A DNA stretch of 64,000 nucleotides from Alteromonas indica (GCA_003056425.1 PYVY01000001.1:434001-498000); one strand, 5' to 3'; shown: positions 29,148-38,151, counted from the first letter of the stretch. Made by a program: numbers and translations. The notes: generated from the letters alone by a model not told the origin.

Positions 29148-32100
29148 TTAAACCGACCCAGCATATACCTGCTGATGACGTTCTTGATACTGGCGTGGCG
29201 TTTCGTTAATTTCGGCTTTAAAACAACTGCTAAAATAAGATGGGGTACCAAAGCCTACATCATAGGCGACTTGCGTAACCTGCCTTCCCTGTTGCAACAT
29301 CGTTTTGGCCTGGTGCAAGCGATACGTCCGCAGTACATCAGTAAAATTCAAACCGAATAGCGTATTGAGTTTTCGCGATAGTTGTCTCTCACTTATTGCC
29401 ATCTTTGATGAGGCCAGGGCGCGGCCAAAATCTTCATCTTGAAAATGGTCTGCCAGTAATGTTAAAAAGCGCGTGTAAAAAGCCTGCTCCCGGGCATTGG
29501 CAAAATTAGGCACTGAAAATGGTGCGCTGGGCAGCACAGGCGTTGCCGGATGAGATTGATATCGCTGTTGCAGGCTGAGCAAGCTGCTTAGCGCATGCTG
29601 TAACTGAGTAATATTAAGGGGTTTGGCGACTAGCATGTCAATATTTGCATCACGGCTTAGTGTGGGCGGAACATCATCATTTACCGCAGCCATTAATATA
29701 AATGGAATGGCACCCAGCGTAGGAGACTGCAACATTTGTCGACGTAATTCCACCCCACTGGTTTCAGGCATCCGATAATCACAAATGACCAAGGCCGGCT
29801 GAATCGTATGCATCAGGTCCAGTGCACTTTTCGCGTCCCCCGCTTCCAGACAACAATACTCCGTTGTCAGGATATCGGTGAGATAGTCGCGTAAGGGTTC
29901 ATTGTCATCCACTACTAATACCACCGGCTGTTGGGTATCATTTGCTTGTTGTAACACGCTGGGCGGCGTGTCTATCGGGTCGGGGGGCGTTACGGGTAAA
30001 CCTGCTTTTTCGTCCAGCACCAACAAGGGTAAATACACACTAAAGCGGGCGCCTTTACCTGGTGCGGTATCGATGCCGATCCACCCAGTATTGGCATTGA
30101 CTAACTCTTTAACTAACGCCAGTCCAATTCCCCAGCCGTGCGTAGTTTCTGCATCTGGTAATCGCGAAAAACGCTCAAATATCAATGCCGCTTCTTGTTC
30201 TGTCATACCTGGACCGCTATCGGTTACTACAATAACCAACTGTAAGTCGCGACAACGAATATCCACTTCAATCGCGGCGCCGGGCGGTGAGTATTTCACA
30301 GCGTTTGATACCAGGTTGAACAAAATCTTCTCCAGTGAATCGCTCACCAGGTTAATTGTACCCTTCGCGCGAATCCGACTAACTAATGACTGCTCGTGAA
30401 GCTCAGCCAAAGATGCCAGGTTGGCTAAAAAAGAAGGGAGAAATGAGGCAAGCTGATACGCTTGTCGAGGCCGATCTTTTAGGGTTTCTAACCGCTCTAT
30501 TTCGAGTATCTGGTTTACCAGGGCATGCAAACGTTGCGCATTAGTATTAATTGTCTGAAGCCGGCGGGAATTATCCGCATCGTCAGGGTTAGCGATAATC
30601 TGTTGAATGGGACCAGTGATGAGGGTTAGCGGGGTTTGTAATTCGTGGGAGACGTTCACAAATAGCTGTTGCTTGCGTTCCAGCATGGCCCGAATATACA
30701 CATTAGTAGACTCTAGCGCCGTTTGCTTTTCCTTTACCTGCCCCTTTAAGGCCTGGCCCTGTTTAGAGTACTGGCGGTAGGCCCATATAATGAGGTAACC
30801 CGCCAAGACACCGACCACCAGAGTATAGAAGGCGTAAGCTGCCGGGCTTAACCACCAAGGGGGCAACACCTTTATTTTCAGGCTGGTAACAGGCTGAGAG
30901 CTGGCGTCGGATTTTACTCTTGTCTCGAAAAGATAATTCCCATGAGCCAAGGATGAAAAAATAAGATTAGAGCTTGAAGATTCTAATACTCGCCAAGTTG
31001 TAGATAGTTCTGTCATTCGATATTCTATACGCAAATAGGGATAGTCTATTAGGTTCGAAATTGCGAGATTAACTTCGGTCATTACATGGCCATGCGCAAT
31101 TTCAACAGAGGCTAACTGGGGCGAATTTTTACTAATCGGGATGTTTTCGAACTTTTCCGAGACAGATGAGAAACTTTGGATGCCGAGTATATGAACTATA
31201 TGCCGCTGTGCTTGCCATTTTTTTACATTGGTTAGCAACTTGTCATGATTTAACAAGTAGCTAAAATTATCTCCTATGACGATGGTATGGCCTTTCGAAC
31301 TATGAACAGAATCGTATTCGAAATCTACGTCACTTATACCAAAATTATTACCCAACTCTACGGTATACTTTGCATTAATATCGAGAAAGTATAGCCCCTC
31401 GTTAGTCGCTACAATAAATTTGCCCTCTCTGATTTCACTAATACCTCGAATATAGGCACTTTTGAAAAAGCTCACTTCATTTTGTTTACCCTTGGCATCC
31501 ACATATTTTAGACCTTCGCCGGACTCGCAAAGCCATAGCCGTGACGCACTATCTTCGTAGATACACGCACTACCCCAAACAAAACTATTTGCCTTTTTAG
31601 TTACTTTAAAGCGCGAATTACCATACCTAATAGAAAACACTCCATTCCCGTAGTCTCCTAAAAAGGTGCCTGATTTAGCGTATCTGGATAATGCTCCAGC
31701 TTTTGACGATATGGCTAATTTCGCATAATAATTATTGTTAAAATACAAAATGTACCTACCTTGAGAAGTTACCAGAGTTACATAACTTCCTTCTGTGCTA
31801 ATAGAGGTATCTATAATACGCACATTGTCCGATCCAAACTTGAGTAACGGGTAAGATTTCAAAACGGTATTGTTATTCGTATCAATTACGAAAACTTTAG
31901 AATTTTCATCAACTAGCTTAACTTCGCCTGGTGTACTCTCTAAAAAAAATAATGTTCCATTAGAATCGACCTGTATGTCTATAGTTTTATTTTCACTGAT
32001 AGAGTGAAATGAAACCTGAGAAGGTGATGTATATAAGAAGAAATCTTCATTTAGAAAGTGAACATCAAATACCACCGATTTATCTAAGCTTCTATTTATA

Positions 32101-33128
32101 TTTATAAAACTAGTGGCGTCTGAGTTACTCGCGAGAGTAAATAAACCTCTTTGCGAATCACTCCCGTACATATTTCCATGGGTATCAAATTTAAGGTCTA
32201 GTACAATTTCTATAATACCTGAGGAAAAAACTGGACTAAAGATAGGGGGCGCCACCAATTTCCCCTTCTCTGTATCAACTTTATAGAGGCGTTCTGCTGC
32301 CACCAAGATTTCATTATCGGGAGTTAAAAAAACTTTTCTAGCAGGATAGATATCAGATGCGGAGTTTTTTACCTTTTCACGTTCTGTAATATGTTTATAG
32401 TCACCACTATGTATGTTCAGTATGTGAACACCCTTATCCGAGGCTATGTAGGCAATATCCTCAACTAAAATAAAACTGGTAAATTCTTCGACCTTATCCA
32501 GTAGTGGCTTTGGCATATAAGAAGTGACATCTTTGCTATTATGGTCTAGTGAGTACAAGCCCTTCTTCTGATCCAGCCACCAAATTGTATTTTTCTCTTC
32601 TGTATACAATACGTTAGCTATATTAGAGTTATCTTGATTAGTGAAGTTGGACAAAAAATAGGAATTTTCTGGGGTACTTCTATCATAAACAAAAACAGAT
32701 GAGGATAGCTGGATAATAATTATTCTCTCAGAAACAGAAAGATTCCAAATATCACTGCTAACAATTTTATCGTCAATCTCCATTTTCTTAAGAAATTTGG
32801 AAAAGGGGTTATACAAATAGACGCCGTCCCCATACGCTACAAATGCGACGAGTTCTTCAGAGTATTGAATAACATTAGATATATAGCTGCTTTCTAATAT
32901 TGAATTAGACTTATCAATCTTTATTAGCTCGTGTCCAATCTTCCCGAAGAAACCATTCTCACTCCCCAACCACACTCCTTGCTCGTTAACATGAACGCTA
33001 GATATAACGCCTGTATTAAATTCCCCGAAAGTTTTGGAACTTTGCAGAGGCATTGTAACTTTTGCCCGAACACATAAGGAAATACTAAACAATATTAAAA
33101 TTAGGCCTGAAATAAAAAATTTACCCAA
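29148..33128 (-). CDS. Hybrid two-component system: propeller sensor, histidine kinase, receiver, AraC-type HTH
   Basis: One-protein two-component regulator of about 1326 residues. Order: signal peptide or anchor (KFFISGLILILFSISL), a long beta-propeller/Y_Y_Y periplasmic sensor (about 25-760), one TM (about 765-795, FYTLVVGVLAGYLIIWAY), HisKA with phospho-His in SHELQTPLTLITGP, HATPase (LVSNAVKYSPPG, DSGPGMTEQE, GWGIGLALV), receiver (VVDDNEPLRDYL, phospho-Asp in VICDYRMPE, Lys in AKPLN) and an AraC-type DNA-binding domain (QVAYDVGFGTPSYFSSCFK). In other bacteria this type senses oligosaccharides. The start is probably TTG at 33128, with GGAG seven bases upstream; another TTG lies at 33149. 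The sensor half is clearly AT-richer than the kinase half, hinting at a swapped or acquired sensor. Confidence 0.92.
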   Translation of the reverse strand: MGKFFISGLILILFSISLCVRAKVTMPLQSSKTFGEFNTGVISSVHVNEQGVWLGSENGFFGKIGHELIKIDKSNSILESSYISNVIQYSEELVAFVAYGDGVYLYNPFSKFLKKMEIDDKIVSSDIWNLSVSERIIIIQLSSSVFVYDRSTPENSYFLSNFTNQDNSNIANVLYTEEKNTIWWLDQKKGLYSLDHNSKDVTSYMPKPLLDKVEEFTSFILVEDIAYIASDKGVHILNIHSGDYKHITEREKVKNSASDIYPARKVFLTPDNEILVAAERLYKVDTEKGKLVAPPIFSPVFSSGIIEIVLDLKFDTHGNMYGSDSQRGLFTLASNSDATSFININRSLDKSVVFDVHFLNEDFFLYTSPSQVSFHSISENKTIDIQVDSNGTLFFLESTPGEVKLVDENSKVFVIDTNNNTVLKSYPLLKFGSDNVRIIDTSISTEGSYVTLVTSQGRYILYFNNNYYAKLAISSKAGALSRYAKSGTFLGDYGNGVFSIRYGNSRFKVTKKANSFVWGSACIYEDSASRLWLCESGEGLKYVDAKGKQNEVSFFKSAYIRGISEIREGKFIVATNEGLYFLDINAKYTVELGNNFGISDVDFEYDSVHSSKGHTIVIGDNFSYLLNHDKLLTNVKKWQAQRHIVHILGIQSFSSVSEKFENIPISKNSPQLASVEIAHGHVMTEVNLAISNLIDYPYLRIEYRMTELSTTWRVLESSSSNLIFSSLAHGNYLFETRVKSDASSQPVTSLKIKVLPPWWLSPAAYAFYTLVVGVLAGYLIIWAYRQYSKQGQALKGQVKEKQTALESTNVYIRAMLERKQQLFVNVSHELQTPLTLITGPIQQIIANPDDADNSRRLQTINTNAQRLHALVNQILEIERLETLKDRPRQAYQLASFLPSFLANLASLAELHEQSLVSRIRAKGTINLVSDSLEKILFNLVSNAVKYSPPGAAIEVDIRCRDLQLVIVVTDSGPGMTEQEAALIFERFSRLPDAETTHGWGIGLALVKELVNANTGWIGIDTAPGKGARFSVYLPLLVLDEKAGLPVTPPDPIDTPPSVLQQANDTQQPVVLVVDDNEPLRDYLTDILTTEYCCLEAGDAKSALDLMHTIQPALVICDYRMPETSGVELRRQMLQSPTLGAIPFILMAAVNDDVPPTLSRDANIDMLVAKPLNITQLQHALSSLLSLQQRYQSHPATPVLPSAPFSVPNFANAREQAFYTRFLTLLADHFQDEDFGRALASSKMAISERQLSRKLNTLFGLNFTDVLRTYRLHQAKTMLQQGRQVTQVAYDVGFGTPSYFSSCFKAEINETPRQYQERHQQVYAGSV

Positions 33129-33242
33129 TATGACGCTCCATGTCTCCAAATTGATAGCTACTTATAAAATTATACGACAAGCTAGCTATCGATTTCTTTG
33201 CGGCCATATTGTAAGAATATTTCAGTTATGAAGGAGAAACCA

Positions 33243-33437
33243 ATGAACTTTAGTATAAAACCTATAAAAGAGTTAACAGAGGATGAAATTAAAATGATTA
33301 GTGGAGGGACAACGTTATCTTACGGTAAAAACTTACAAGAAATAGATCCTTTTAGACCCCCAAAAGGGCCCCCAGATATGCTTACACCATCAGAAATTGC
33401 ATACCCGCTCTTTGAGCGGCCTGTTGGTCATAAATAA
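33243..33437 (+). CDS. Small double-glycine-leader peptide (bacteriocin- or signal-like)
   Basis: 64 residues, ATG at 33243 with AAGGAG six to seven bases upstream. Residues 1-22 read like a class II bacteriocin leader: IKPIKELTEDEIKMISGG, with the conserved hydrophobic/Glu spacing and Gly-Gly at 21-22. Cleavage would release a 42-residue, Pro-rich, Cys-free peptide (TTLSYGKN ... FERPVGHK). It diverges from the hybrid sensor gene 115 bases away, and both share the AT-rich composition, so it could be that sensor's ligand. No peptidase-containing ABC exporter or immunity gene is adjacent. Its last 56 bases overlap the HAD gene antisense. Leader call is good; role is inference. Confidence 0.6.
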   Translation: MNFSIKPIKELTEDEIKMISGGTTLSYGKNLQEIDPFRPPKGPPDMLTPSEIAYPLFERPVGHK

Positions 33438-33894
33438 AATCACCTACATAAAGACAGCGTGAAGCGGGTATCTGCCATTGGTTGGCTACGCTTAATAAAG
33501 CCGTAGGATCTGGCTTTGGGGGAGCGTCTTCACGTGTAATTACCAACGAAATAGGTATTTGGTTATTGCTTATTTTAAGCTGGGTTGCAGCGATACTGTT
33601 TCGCGTAACAATCGCCATGGGCAGATTATGTTGGGTGGCCTCTGCTACCAGCTGTTGCCCCCGGCTAAGCCAGCGGGCTTGTTGGGCATCGGCCAGTTCC
33701 TGATCCAGAATATACTGATGGGCCAATTGTTGCTGGTGCGGATCGGTAAGGCTATCAATATGGATAAGAATATCTTGTTCTAGTGGACACTGCAGATGCG
33801 TTTTAATTGCCCGAAAATCGAGACTCGAGGCTACAAGCGTGCCGTCCAAATCAAAGATCACACCATCGACTTCGCTAAAGTTAATCCCCATCAT
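33382..33894 (-). CDS. Short HAD-superfamily hydrolase
   Basis: 170 residues. HAD motif I DLDGTLVASS, motif II-like AIVTRNS, the REDAPPKPDP motif III region with Lys, and motif IV-like YVGDFIYDQQAA are all present, so a phosphatase-type active site is complete. The protein stops only about 14 residues after motif IV; relatives usually run somewhat longer, so the 3' end may have been cut when the adjacent AT-rich DNA arrived. Six bases from umuC on the same strand, so possibly at the end of the SOS operon. Substrate unknown. Confidence 0.75.
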   Translation of the reverse strand: MMGINFSEVDGVIFDLDGTLVASSLDFRAIKTHLQCPLEQDILIHIDSLTDPHQQQLAHQYILDQELADAQQARWLSRGQQLVAEATQHNLPMAIVTRNSIAATQLKISNNQIPISLVITREDAPPKPDPTALLSVANQWQIPASRCLYVGDFIYDQQAAQRAGMQFLMV

Positions 33895-33900
33895 AAAATG

Positions 33901-35160
33901 CTACTCACAGTTAATTATTGGTATATGACGCCAATTGGTGGTGTATTGTGGTGACAAAAACTGCCGTTTCATATGCCATGGTGCGTGCTGACCCTTGGCT
34001 GCCATGCCCAGGGTATTTGTGCCAAATTTACGGTTAATGGCATCCATGCAAGCCATTAGCGCCGGCGTGCGGGTTGAGTGCGTAAAAAGGTCTTTTTGCA
34101 ACACTTTACTGTCGATAATATCTATCGCGCCGGCCCCGCACTTATGTAATAACATACCGCTTTCGAACAATTTTGGCGCCAACTGGGTTAATGTGCCTAC
34201 AATATCACGCGTGTCACTGGTGGGCTCCTCAAATGTATGTAATGTGGAGCGGTGAAAAGGGTCGTGCTTCGCAAACGGGTTAGCATGAGCGAAGGCGGTC
34301 AATGTTTTAACGCCACAATTTTGTTGTCGCAACTTTAACGCTATCCGTTCGCCGTGCCAGGCTAACGCTTGTCGAAGCGCTGATAAGCTGGTGACCGGCG
34401 CGCCAAACGCTCGGGTGGAGAAAAGTTGTTGTTTATTTAACGGCAGTGTATCCCAGTCCAGGCAAACTACGCCGTTAAGTTCTCTTACCGTACGCTCGAC
34501 CTCGACAGAAAAATACTGCCGTAATTGCCGGGCACTCGCCTGGCTTAGCGCCCAGGCACTATGTATGTGCATAGCGTTTAAACGGGCTGCCAGCCGTTTA
34601 CCTATACCCCACACCTGCTGTACTTCCAGCTGCTTTAAAACCGCTTCAGTAGCTGTCGTATCTCTGAGTACCGATATCCCGCACTTGCTACCGAGTTGTT
34701 TGGCCGCAAAGCTTGCGGCTTTCGCGAGCGTGGGCGTAGCGCCTATACCGACACTCACCGGCAAACGTAGCTCGGTAAACACGGTATCTCGAATCGCATT
34801 TGCATACCTTTCCCAACTCATCGTAGGCTGCCATCGGCGTAAATCTAAAAAGCATTCATCGATAGAATAAACATGCTGACGGGGGCCAAACCGACCAATT
34901 ACCCGCATCATTTTGTTAGACAGATCGTCATACAGGGCATAGTTGGACGAACGGATAGTGGCGTTATGCCGACGCAGAATTTGTTCAGACTGGTAATAAG
35001 GTCCAAATTTTTTTATGCCCAGTTGCTTTGCTTCGTCACTTAACGCACAAATACAGCCATCGTTATTCGTTAATACCACTAGTGGGCGGCGCCGGACCGC
35101 AGGGTCGAAGACCTGTTCTGCCGAAGCATAGAAACTGTTTGCATCAATCAGCGCAAACAT
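33901..35160 (-). CDS. umuC: DNA polymerase V catalytic subunit UmuC
   Basis: 419 residues, Y-family translesion polymerase. Catalytic acids lie in MFALIDANSFYAS at the start and in VYSIDECFLDLR near residue 105; the little-finger and C-terminal parts follow with RVxGLPVSVGIGATPTLAKAA-type and KYxxNxWRxIP-type (TTNWRHIPIINCE) segments. With activated UmuD' it copies past DNA lesions. The start overlaps umuD by 13 bases, so it is translated with it. SOS-controlled through the LexA box at 35591. Confidence 0.96.
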   Translation of the reverse strand: MFALIDANSFYASAEQVFDPAVRRRPLVVLTNNDGCICALSDEAKQLGIKKFGPYYQSEQILRRHNATIRSSNYALYDDLSNKMMRVIGRFGPRQHVYSIDECFLDLRRWQPTMSWERYANAIRDTVFTELRLPVSVGIGATPTLAKAASFAAKQLGSKCGISVLRDTTATEAVLKQLEVQQVWGIGKRLAARLNAMHIHSAWALSQASARQLRQYFSVEVERTVRELNGVVCLDWDTLPLNKQQLFSTRAFGAPVTSLSALRQALAWHGERIALKLRQQNCGVKTLTAFAHANPFAKHDPFHRSTLHTFEEPTSDTRDIVGTLTQLAPKLFESGMLLHKCGAGAIDIIDSKVLQKDLFTHSTRTPALMACMDAINRKFGTNTLGMAAKGQHAPWHMKRQFLSPQYTTNWRHIPIINCE

Positions 35161-35564
35161 TGCGACAGCTGCCGGGCAAAGCGGTGTAAACGGACTGACC
35201 TTACCACAATCCCCTCCACTTCAAACACATCTCCCTGATGCAGCTGATAGGCACGTTGACCTGTGCCCGGGGATAGTAATTGCTGCCGTTCCCGGTTATA
35301 TAATTTACAGACAAAACTACCATTAAGGTTGGCTACCACTACATCCAGGGTGCCTGGTAATGCTGCCCGATCGACAATAAGTAAATCCCCATCGAAAATC
35401 CCTACGCCGGTCATAGAATCGCCCTTGGCTCGACCGATAAAAGTCGCAGTGGGATGCTCAATAAGCAACTCATCCAGGTTCAGGGCGAGCTCCCGGTACT
35501 CTGCCGCGGGCGACTCAAATCCATTAATACCTGCCTGCGCATAGACTGGAATAACTTTTAACAT
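35148..35564 (-). CDS. umuD: DNA polymerase V subunit UmuD (LexA-like autopeptidase)
   Basis: 138 residues. The Ser nucleophile lies in AKGDSMTGVGIFDGDLLIVD and the general-base Lys in NGSFVCKLY. RecA-stimulated self-cleavage gives UmuD'. The expected cleavage bond precedes GFESPA; here the residue before Gly is Asn where E. coli has Cys and many relatives Ala, and the N-terminal arm is short. A variant site of this sort may well be normal in this subfamily. First gene of the umuDC operon, directly behind the LexA box. Confidence 0.95.
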   Translation of the reverse strand: MLKVIPVYAQAGINGFESPAAEYRELALNLDELLIEHPTATFIGRAKGDSMTGVGIFDGDLLIVDRAALPGTLDVVVANLNGSFVCKLYNRERQQLLSPGTGQRAYQLHQGDVFEVEGIVVRSVRLHRFARQLSQCLR

Positions 35565-35590
35565 AACACCACTTCACCGGTTGCAATTTA

Positions 35591-35610
35591 TACTGTTTGT
35601 ATATACAGTA
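35591..35610. promoter_or_regulatory. LexA (SOS) box shared by umuDC and yebG
   Basis: TACTGTTTGTATATACAGTA matches the 20-base SOS consensus core CTG-N10-CAG with flanking TA. It lies 27 bases before umuD (minus) and 46 bases before yebG (plus), so a single operator can control both directions. Confidence 0.92.
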
Positions 35611-35656
35611 TTTTGTGTAGCGCAATGAATGTCAACTTACAAATGTGGAGTAAATC

Positions 35657-35944
35657 ATGGCCATCACCGTTCAGTATGTAGTAACTCATAAAGAAGTGGA
35701 GAAACTAGTGACCACAGATAAAAAAGCCGCCGATCAGTACGATAAAATGCTCGATGCAGCGGATAATCTGGCAGGCTATTTAAGTGCTATGGGGGTCAAG
35801 CTGGAAGAGGATAAATTAGAAGAGCTGTCTATTATTTTAGCTAAAAATAAAGATGCGGTGAGCAAACTACTTAAAGGCGGCTCGCTGGAAAATGTACTTG
35901 AGGATAGCTCTGCGGAAGTAGTAAAGCTGCAGGCCAGCAACTAA
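35657..35944 (+). CDS. yebG: DNA-damage-inducible protein YebG
   Basis: 95 residues of the YebG family: starts MAITVQYVVTHKEVEKLVTT and continues KKAADQYDKMLDAADNL, closely following the E. coli protein, which is SOS-induced and of unknown molecular function. The C-terminus lacks the acidic His-containing tail of E. coli YebG. GGAG lies before the ATG. Diverges from umuDC across a perfect LexA box, in keeping with SOS control. Confidence 0.88.
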   Translation: MAITVQYVVTHKEVEKLVTTDKKAADQYDKMLDAADNLAGYLSAMGVKLEEDKLEELSIILAKNKDAVSKLLKGGSLENVLEDSSAEVVKLQASN

Positions 35945-36034
35945 ATACTATGGCTTGCCGGTATAACAGGCCGGCGCCATTGCTATTATTTACCCAGACT
36001 TGTTATAAATAGCCATAATATTGGTAAACAGTCG

Positions 36035-36760
36035 GTGGTTGTTCTGGCTATCTCTTTATCTGGCAGCAAAAACCTTGCGTGTTCGCGGGCCATTGAATTA
36101 ACAAATATTTCCTTTTGTTATCCGGGGGCAAGCACCCCGGCGCTAACAATAGCCGATTGGCACGTGAACAAAGGCGAACATGTCTTTGTGCAAGGGGCCT
36201 CTGGATCAGGGAAAAGTACATTACTGAATTTGCTGACCGGAACCCTGGTACCAGATAGTGGCAGTATCCGTTTGCTGGGTAAGGAGTTTTCAGCGTTAGC
36301 GGCAAGGCACAAAGACGGCTTTCGCGCCCGCCATATTGGCGTGGTATTTCAGCAATTCAATCTGATTGATTACTTATCAGTTAAACAAAATATTGCTACC
36401 GCGGCGTATTTTGCCGGTACGCTTAACCAACAAACTCAACGCAGGGCTACTGAGTTATTGCATAAGCTCGAGCTACCCGCCAATGTATTGTCTCGGCAAG
36501 CGGGGTCGTTAAGCGTGGGTCAGCAGCAAAGGGTAGCTATAGCGCGGGCGTTGATTAATGCCCCCGAACTGCTGATTGTAGATGAGCCAACTTCTGCTTT
36601 AGATGCCAACGCAAGAGATGCCTTTATGCGCCTTTTGCTGGAAGTTGCAGATAGCAGTGCGGTGGTTTTTGTAAGCCACGATGCAGGCTTAGCAACGTAC
36701 TTTACGCGCCAGCAATCTATGGCAGAATTAACCGCGCAGTCGGTGCAAACAGTATGCTAA
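36035..36760 (+). CDS. ABC transporter ATP-binding protein, LolD/MacB type
   Basis: 241 residues. Walker A GASGSGKST, Q-loop VVFQQFNLIDYLS, signature LSVGQQQRVAIARAL, Walker B LLIVDEPTSALDA and the H-loop FVSHD are complete, so it is probably an active ATPase. The subgroup pattern (short, MacB/LolD-like) fits the FtsX-type permease that follows, whose start it overlaps by seven bases. The GTG at 36035 is the longest start; the family body begins at AIELTNISFCYPG, so a later start is possible. Such pairs work on substrates in the outer leaflet or periplasm and do not import through a channel. Confidence 0.88.
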   Translation: MVVLAISLSGSKNLACSRAIELTNISFCYPGASTPALTIADWHVNKGEHVFVQGASGSGKSTLLNLLTGTLVPDSGSIRLLGKEFSALAARHKDGFRARHIGVVFQQFNLIDYLSVKQNIATAAYFAGTLNQQTQRRATELLHKLELPANVLSRQAGSLSVGQQQRVAIARALINAPELLIVDEPTSALDANARDAFMRLLLEVADSSAVVFVSHDAGLATYFTRQQSMAELTAQSVQTVC

Positions 36761-38151
36761 ATACCATTGCACTTGAAAGTTTAAAACACCGCCGTACTTC
36801 TGTAATGCTTACCGTGTTATCCATCGTTATCAGTGTCAGTTTACTGGTAGGTGTGGAGTTTATTCGTGGGCAAATTAAACAGAGTTTTACCCGGACGGTA
36901 TCCGGAGTTGACCTTATTGTTGGCGCGCCAACAGGTCAGCTAAACTTACTGCTGTACTCGGTGTTTCGTATTGGCAATGCTACCCAGAGCATTAAATGGG
37001 AACAAGTAGAAAAGCTGGCTGCGCAGCCTTTGGTAAAATGGGTGATTCCCATAGCGTTAGGTGATAGCCACAAAGGCTTTCGGGTGGTCGGCACGGACAA
37101 TCGCTATTTTGAGCATTATCAATATGCGGCGCAACAACCTTTGAGATTCGCTCGAGGGGGACAGTTCACCACCGCCTATTCTGCGGTAGTCGGCGCAGAA
37201 GCCGCCCGCGAATTGGGCTATCAGCCTGGTGATAATATTGTTATCTCCCACGGCCTGGGAAATGTGAGCTTTCATCAACACGATGGTCTCCCATTCACCG
37301 TTTCCGGTATTCTTGCTCCTACCGGTACGCCGGTAGATAAAGCCGTACATGTTACCTTGCAAGGTATTGAAGCAGTTCATCAACCGGCCTCAACGCCCTC
37401 GCTTAAAAAGCCAATAGTAAACAGCCCCCCCACCGCGCAAGACACAGAACATGGGCATGAGCACAAGCATGAGCATGAACATGAACATGAACAGAATGCT
37501 GACCATCTTGATAAGGCGACTACAGCGACTGGCAATGCGCCTCATCCCAAACGTGTGACTTCTGCCTCGACATCACACGCTGCGCCCCCTCCTGCGCGAC
37601 CGGAATCCGTTACCGCGACGTTGGTAGGATTAACCAGTCGGGCTGCAGCTTTGCAGGTTCAGTATCAAATAAACCAGCGTAGCGAAGTTCCCATGTTAGC
37701 TATTTTGCCTGGTATGGCGCTGTCGCAGCTATGGAGCCTGATGGGTAATCTTGAGAAGCTATTATTAGGCGTTTCCGGATTAATATTAGTGGCCTCCCTA
37801 ATAGGTTTAGTCACTATGTTGCTCGCTAGTATGCGAGAGCGGCGTCATGAGATTGCAGTATTGCGGGCCATGGGCGCAGGGCCGTTAACCCTGCTATGGT
37901 TAATCCAATTTGAAGCATTGTTAGTTAGTGCGCTTGCATGCGGTGTCGCAGTCACCCTGGATGGCGTTTTATTTAGTGTATTTGCCTCCAGCTTAAGCGA
38001 AAATTTCGGGCTGTTCCTCAGTGGTAGCATACTTACGCTTCATACCGGGGTAATTGTGGCTCTGGTGCTACTAGCCACCTGGTTATGCAGCTTTATTCCA
38101 GCCGTGGCTGCCTATCGGCAGGCCTTACATGCGGGCCTAAGCAATCGTTAA
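36754..38151 (+). CDS. FtsX/MacB-type ABC permease with His-rich periplasmic loop
   Basis: 465 residues: TM1 at about 17-38, a large periplasmic domain (40-310), then three TM segments with the FtsX landmarks ERRHEIAVLRAMGAGP and LLATWLCSFIPAVAAYRQAL. Within the periplasmic part residues 228-250 form a His/Glu run (EHGHEHKHEHEHEHEQ) and a second His/Pro/Ala-rich stretch follows, as in metal-handling proteins. That hints at zinc or another transition metal, and it recalls the Zrg-type zinc systems of vibrios, but no partner gene is adjacent here. Overlaps the ATPase gene by seven bases. Substrate unproven. Confidence 0.85.
   Translation: MLNTIALESLKHRRTSVMLTVLSIVISVSLLVGVEFIRGQIKQSFTRTVSGVDLIVGAPTGQLNLLLYSVFRIGNATQSIKWEQVEKLAAQPLVKWVIPIALGDSHKGFRVVGTDNRYFEHYQYAAQQPLRFARGGQFTTAYSAVVGAEAARELGYQPGDNIVISHGLGNVSFHQHDGLPFTVSGILAPTGTPVDKAVHVTLQGIEAVHQPASTPSLKKPIVNSPPTAQDTEHGHEHKHEHEHEHEQNADHLDKATTATGNAPHPKRVTSASTSHAAPPPARPESVTATLVGLTSRAAALQVQYQINQRSEVPMLAILPGMALSQLWSLMGNLEKLLLGVSGLILVASLIGLVTMLLASMRERRHEIAVLRAMGAGPLTLLWLIQFEALLVSALACGVAVTLDGVLFSVFASSLSENFGLFLSGSILTLHTGVIVALVLLATWLCSFIPAVAAYRQALHAGLSNR

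Noticed and set aside
36001..36020. Zur-like site TGTTATAAATAGCCATAATA before the His-rich ABC transporter
   Set aside because: Only a partial match to the Zur palindrome; the second half site and centre differ, so no call is made.
37447..37492. Short repeated GAGCATGAACAT units that could be read as a tandem repeat element
   Set aside because: They are the codons of the His/Glu run in the permease and keep its reading frame.
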